Assembly: GCF_000002075.1 (NCBI RefSeq)
Contig: NW_004797458.1
Coordinates: 300,104 to 364,103 of the forward strand
Reading direction: 5' to 3'
Origin: Aplysia californica
Taxonomy: Eukaryota; Mollusca; Gastropoda; Aplysiida; Aplysiidae
DNA length: 64,000 nucleotides
Part shown: positions 63,158 to 64,000 of the stretch, piece after piece
Layout of the letters: every line of letters begins with the position of its first letter
Position numbering within the stretch: position 1 is the first letter of the stretch
Position numbers and translations under genes: made by a program
The notes under the pieces: generated by a model
Told to the model about the DNA's origin: nothing
What the model saw: the letters and a program-made list of their open reading frames with translations, nothing else
Database searches by the model: none

Positions 63158-64000
63158 CTGAAAGATAAAGAAGCTCATGTCACATAGCATAACAGTTGCC
63201 AAAGGGCAAAGGTCACTACATTTTAGAGGGGAAAATATGCCAAAAAAGATATAAAAATAATAGCACATGAGGTTGAAATTGAAGAGCCAACCGTGGGCTG
63301 CTACCCCGAAGATCAAGTCAGAAAAGTTAATACCAGTAGAAGACAAGGAGATTTTTCTCTGAACTGATCAAGAAAACCTAAAACAGAATTTATAAAACCT
63401 ATCAGCCACATGCTATCCCAATGCAACAGCTGAAGACATGGGACATCATAGAATAAGGGATTAGACAAAGAAATGGTCAAACAAATAAAATGCCATATTC
63501 ACTCTGAAAAAGTACCATGTGAGAAAAGTTGGGTTTTTTTCATTCTCTGCAATTTGGAGAAATTCTGAGAACCGAGGATGCAAATGTAGAAAAATCATTG
63601 CTCAATTAATTTTTGTTATAGAAGATTCACATTTTCAAGACACACTCACGAACTATGAATGGACAAGGACATGCGCCGGAAAGCTTACGAATACTAATAT
63701 ATATTGATTTACTGACGACAATTGAAAATTTTGACTTGTCAAAGACGTTTGGTTGGAAACAGCTGACCAAGGCAGAAAAAACATTGGTCATAGTCAAAAC
63801 AGCCAGAATCAATTGCTAAAACACAAGTCTTCATCAACTCCATTTCTAAGAGGACCAAGCTCAACTACCCAAACAACAAAAGTTCAAGAATGACCTGTGG
63901 GGGTCTCACATCACAGAGCCATCCACACCATTTCTCAGCATGATTCCAACTTAGCTAAGAGAAAATCTGCCCCAAAATAAGAGCCTTCCATTCAGCCATG
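63158..64000. other. PPIL3 last intron, no exon recognised
   Basis: AT-rich; short frames only. The next PPIL3 exon upstream would be expected to end in a ...TVFGK-like sequence, which I do not see here. Confidence 0.4.

Noticed and set aside
1-64000. Retrovirus-like, LTR or other capsid-bearing elements and CRISPR arrays
   Set aside because: I looked for LTR pairs, gag-pol style frames and regularly spaced repeats and saw none; the reverse-transcriptase-related pieces are of LINE type.

Overview
The window is animal nuclear DNA: small exons with GT-AG junctions, long AT-rich introns, many microsatellites and dense layers of transposon and SINE debris. The repeat style (clusters built from TCTAGA/AGATCT hexamers, a SINE tail shared with a LINE, and piggyBac and hAT-like remnants) suggests a mollusc, probably a gastropod. 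That is inference, since no species marker is present.

Three host genes can be read. (1) 185-13306, minus strand: a RING-finger protein gene of at least six exons. The RING is split between exons at 13142-13306 and 10309-10428. A 24-nt microexon at 9411-9434 then leads in frame into a giant exon (4964-8642) that encodes a long, mostly low-complexity nuclear-type protein, followed by exons at 3013-3096 and 185-870. (2) 21780-46946, plus strand: a 15-exon, about 512-codon gene for a mitochondrial seryl-tRNA-synthetase-like protein. Its serine-binding TxE, motif 2 and motif 3 signatures are all replaced, as expected for a SLIMP-like, non-catalytic paralogue. (3) 63019-63157, minus strand: the last coding exon of a PPIL3-type cyclophilin, whose other exons lie beyond the window.

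From 13.4 to 21.8 kb lies a gene-poor stretch. It holds two families of short perfect palindromes, TAGATC clusters, small tandem duplications and LINE or transposon fragments. The introns of gene 2 carry nested DNA transposons. Element A (28030-31662) contains a pogo-like element and element C1, and C1 holds a hAT-type MITE. A itself cuts a decayed second copy of exon 7. Element B (34630-36214) shares A's interior but not its ends. C2 (40257-41286) is a solo copy of C.

From 47.4 to 60.3 kb lies a transposase graveyard on the minus strand. It includes a nearly whole piggyBac with matching TIRs and TTAA sites, a 'DESLNK'-type transposase split by a hAT fragment, a partial duplicate of it, another hAT-like remnant, and a DDE-like transposase carrying a 39-bp coding minisatellite. 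SINEs sharing one 3' tail with a local LINE are scattered throughout. I saw no rRNA, functional tRNA, CRISPR or retroviral feature.
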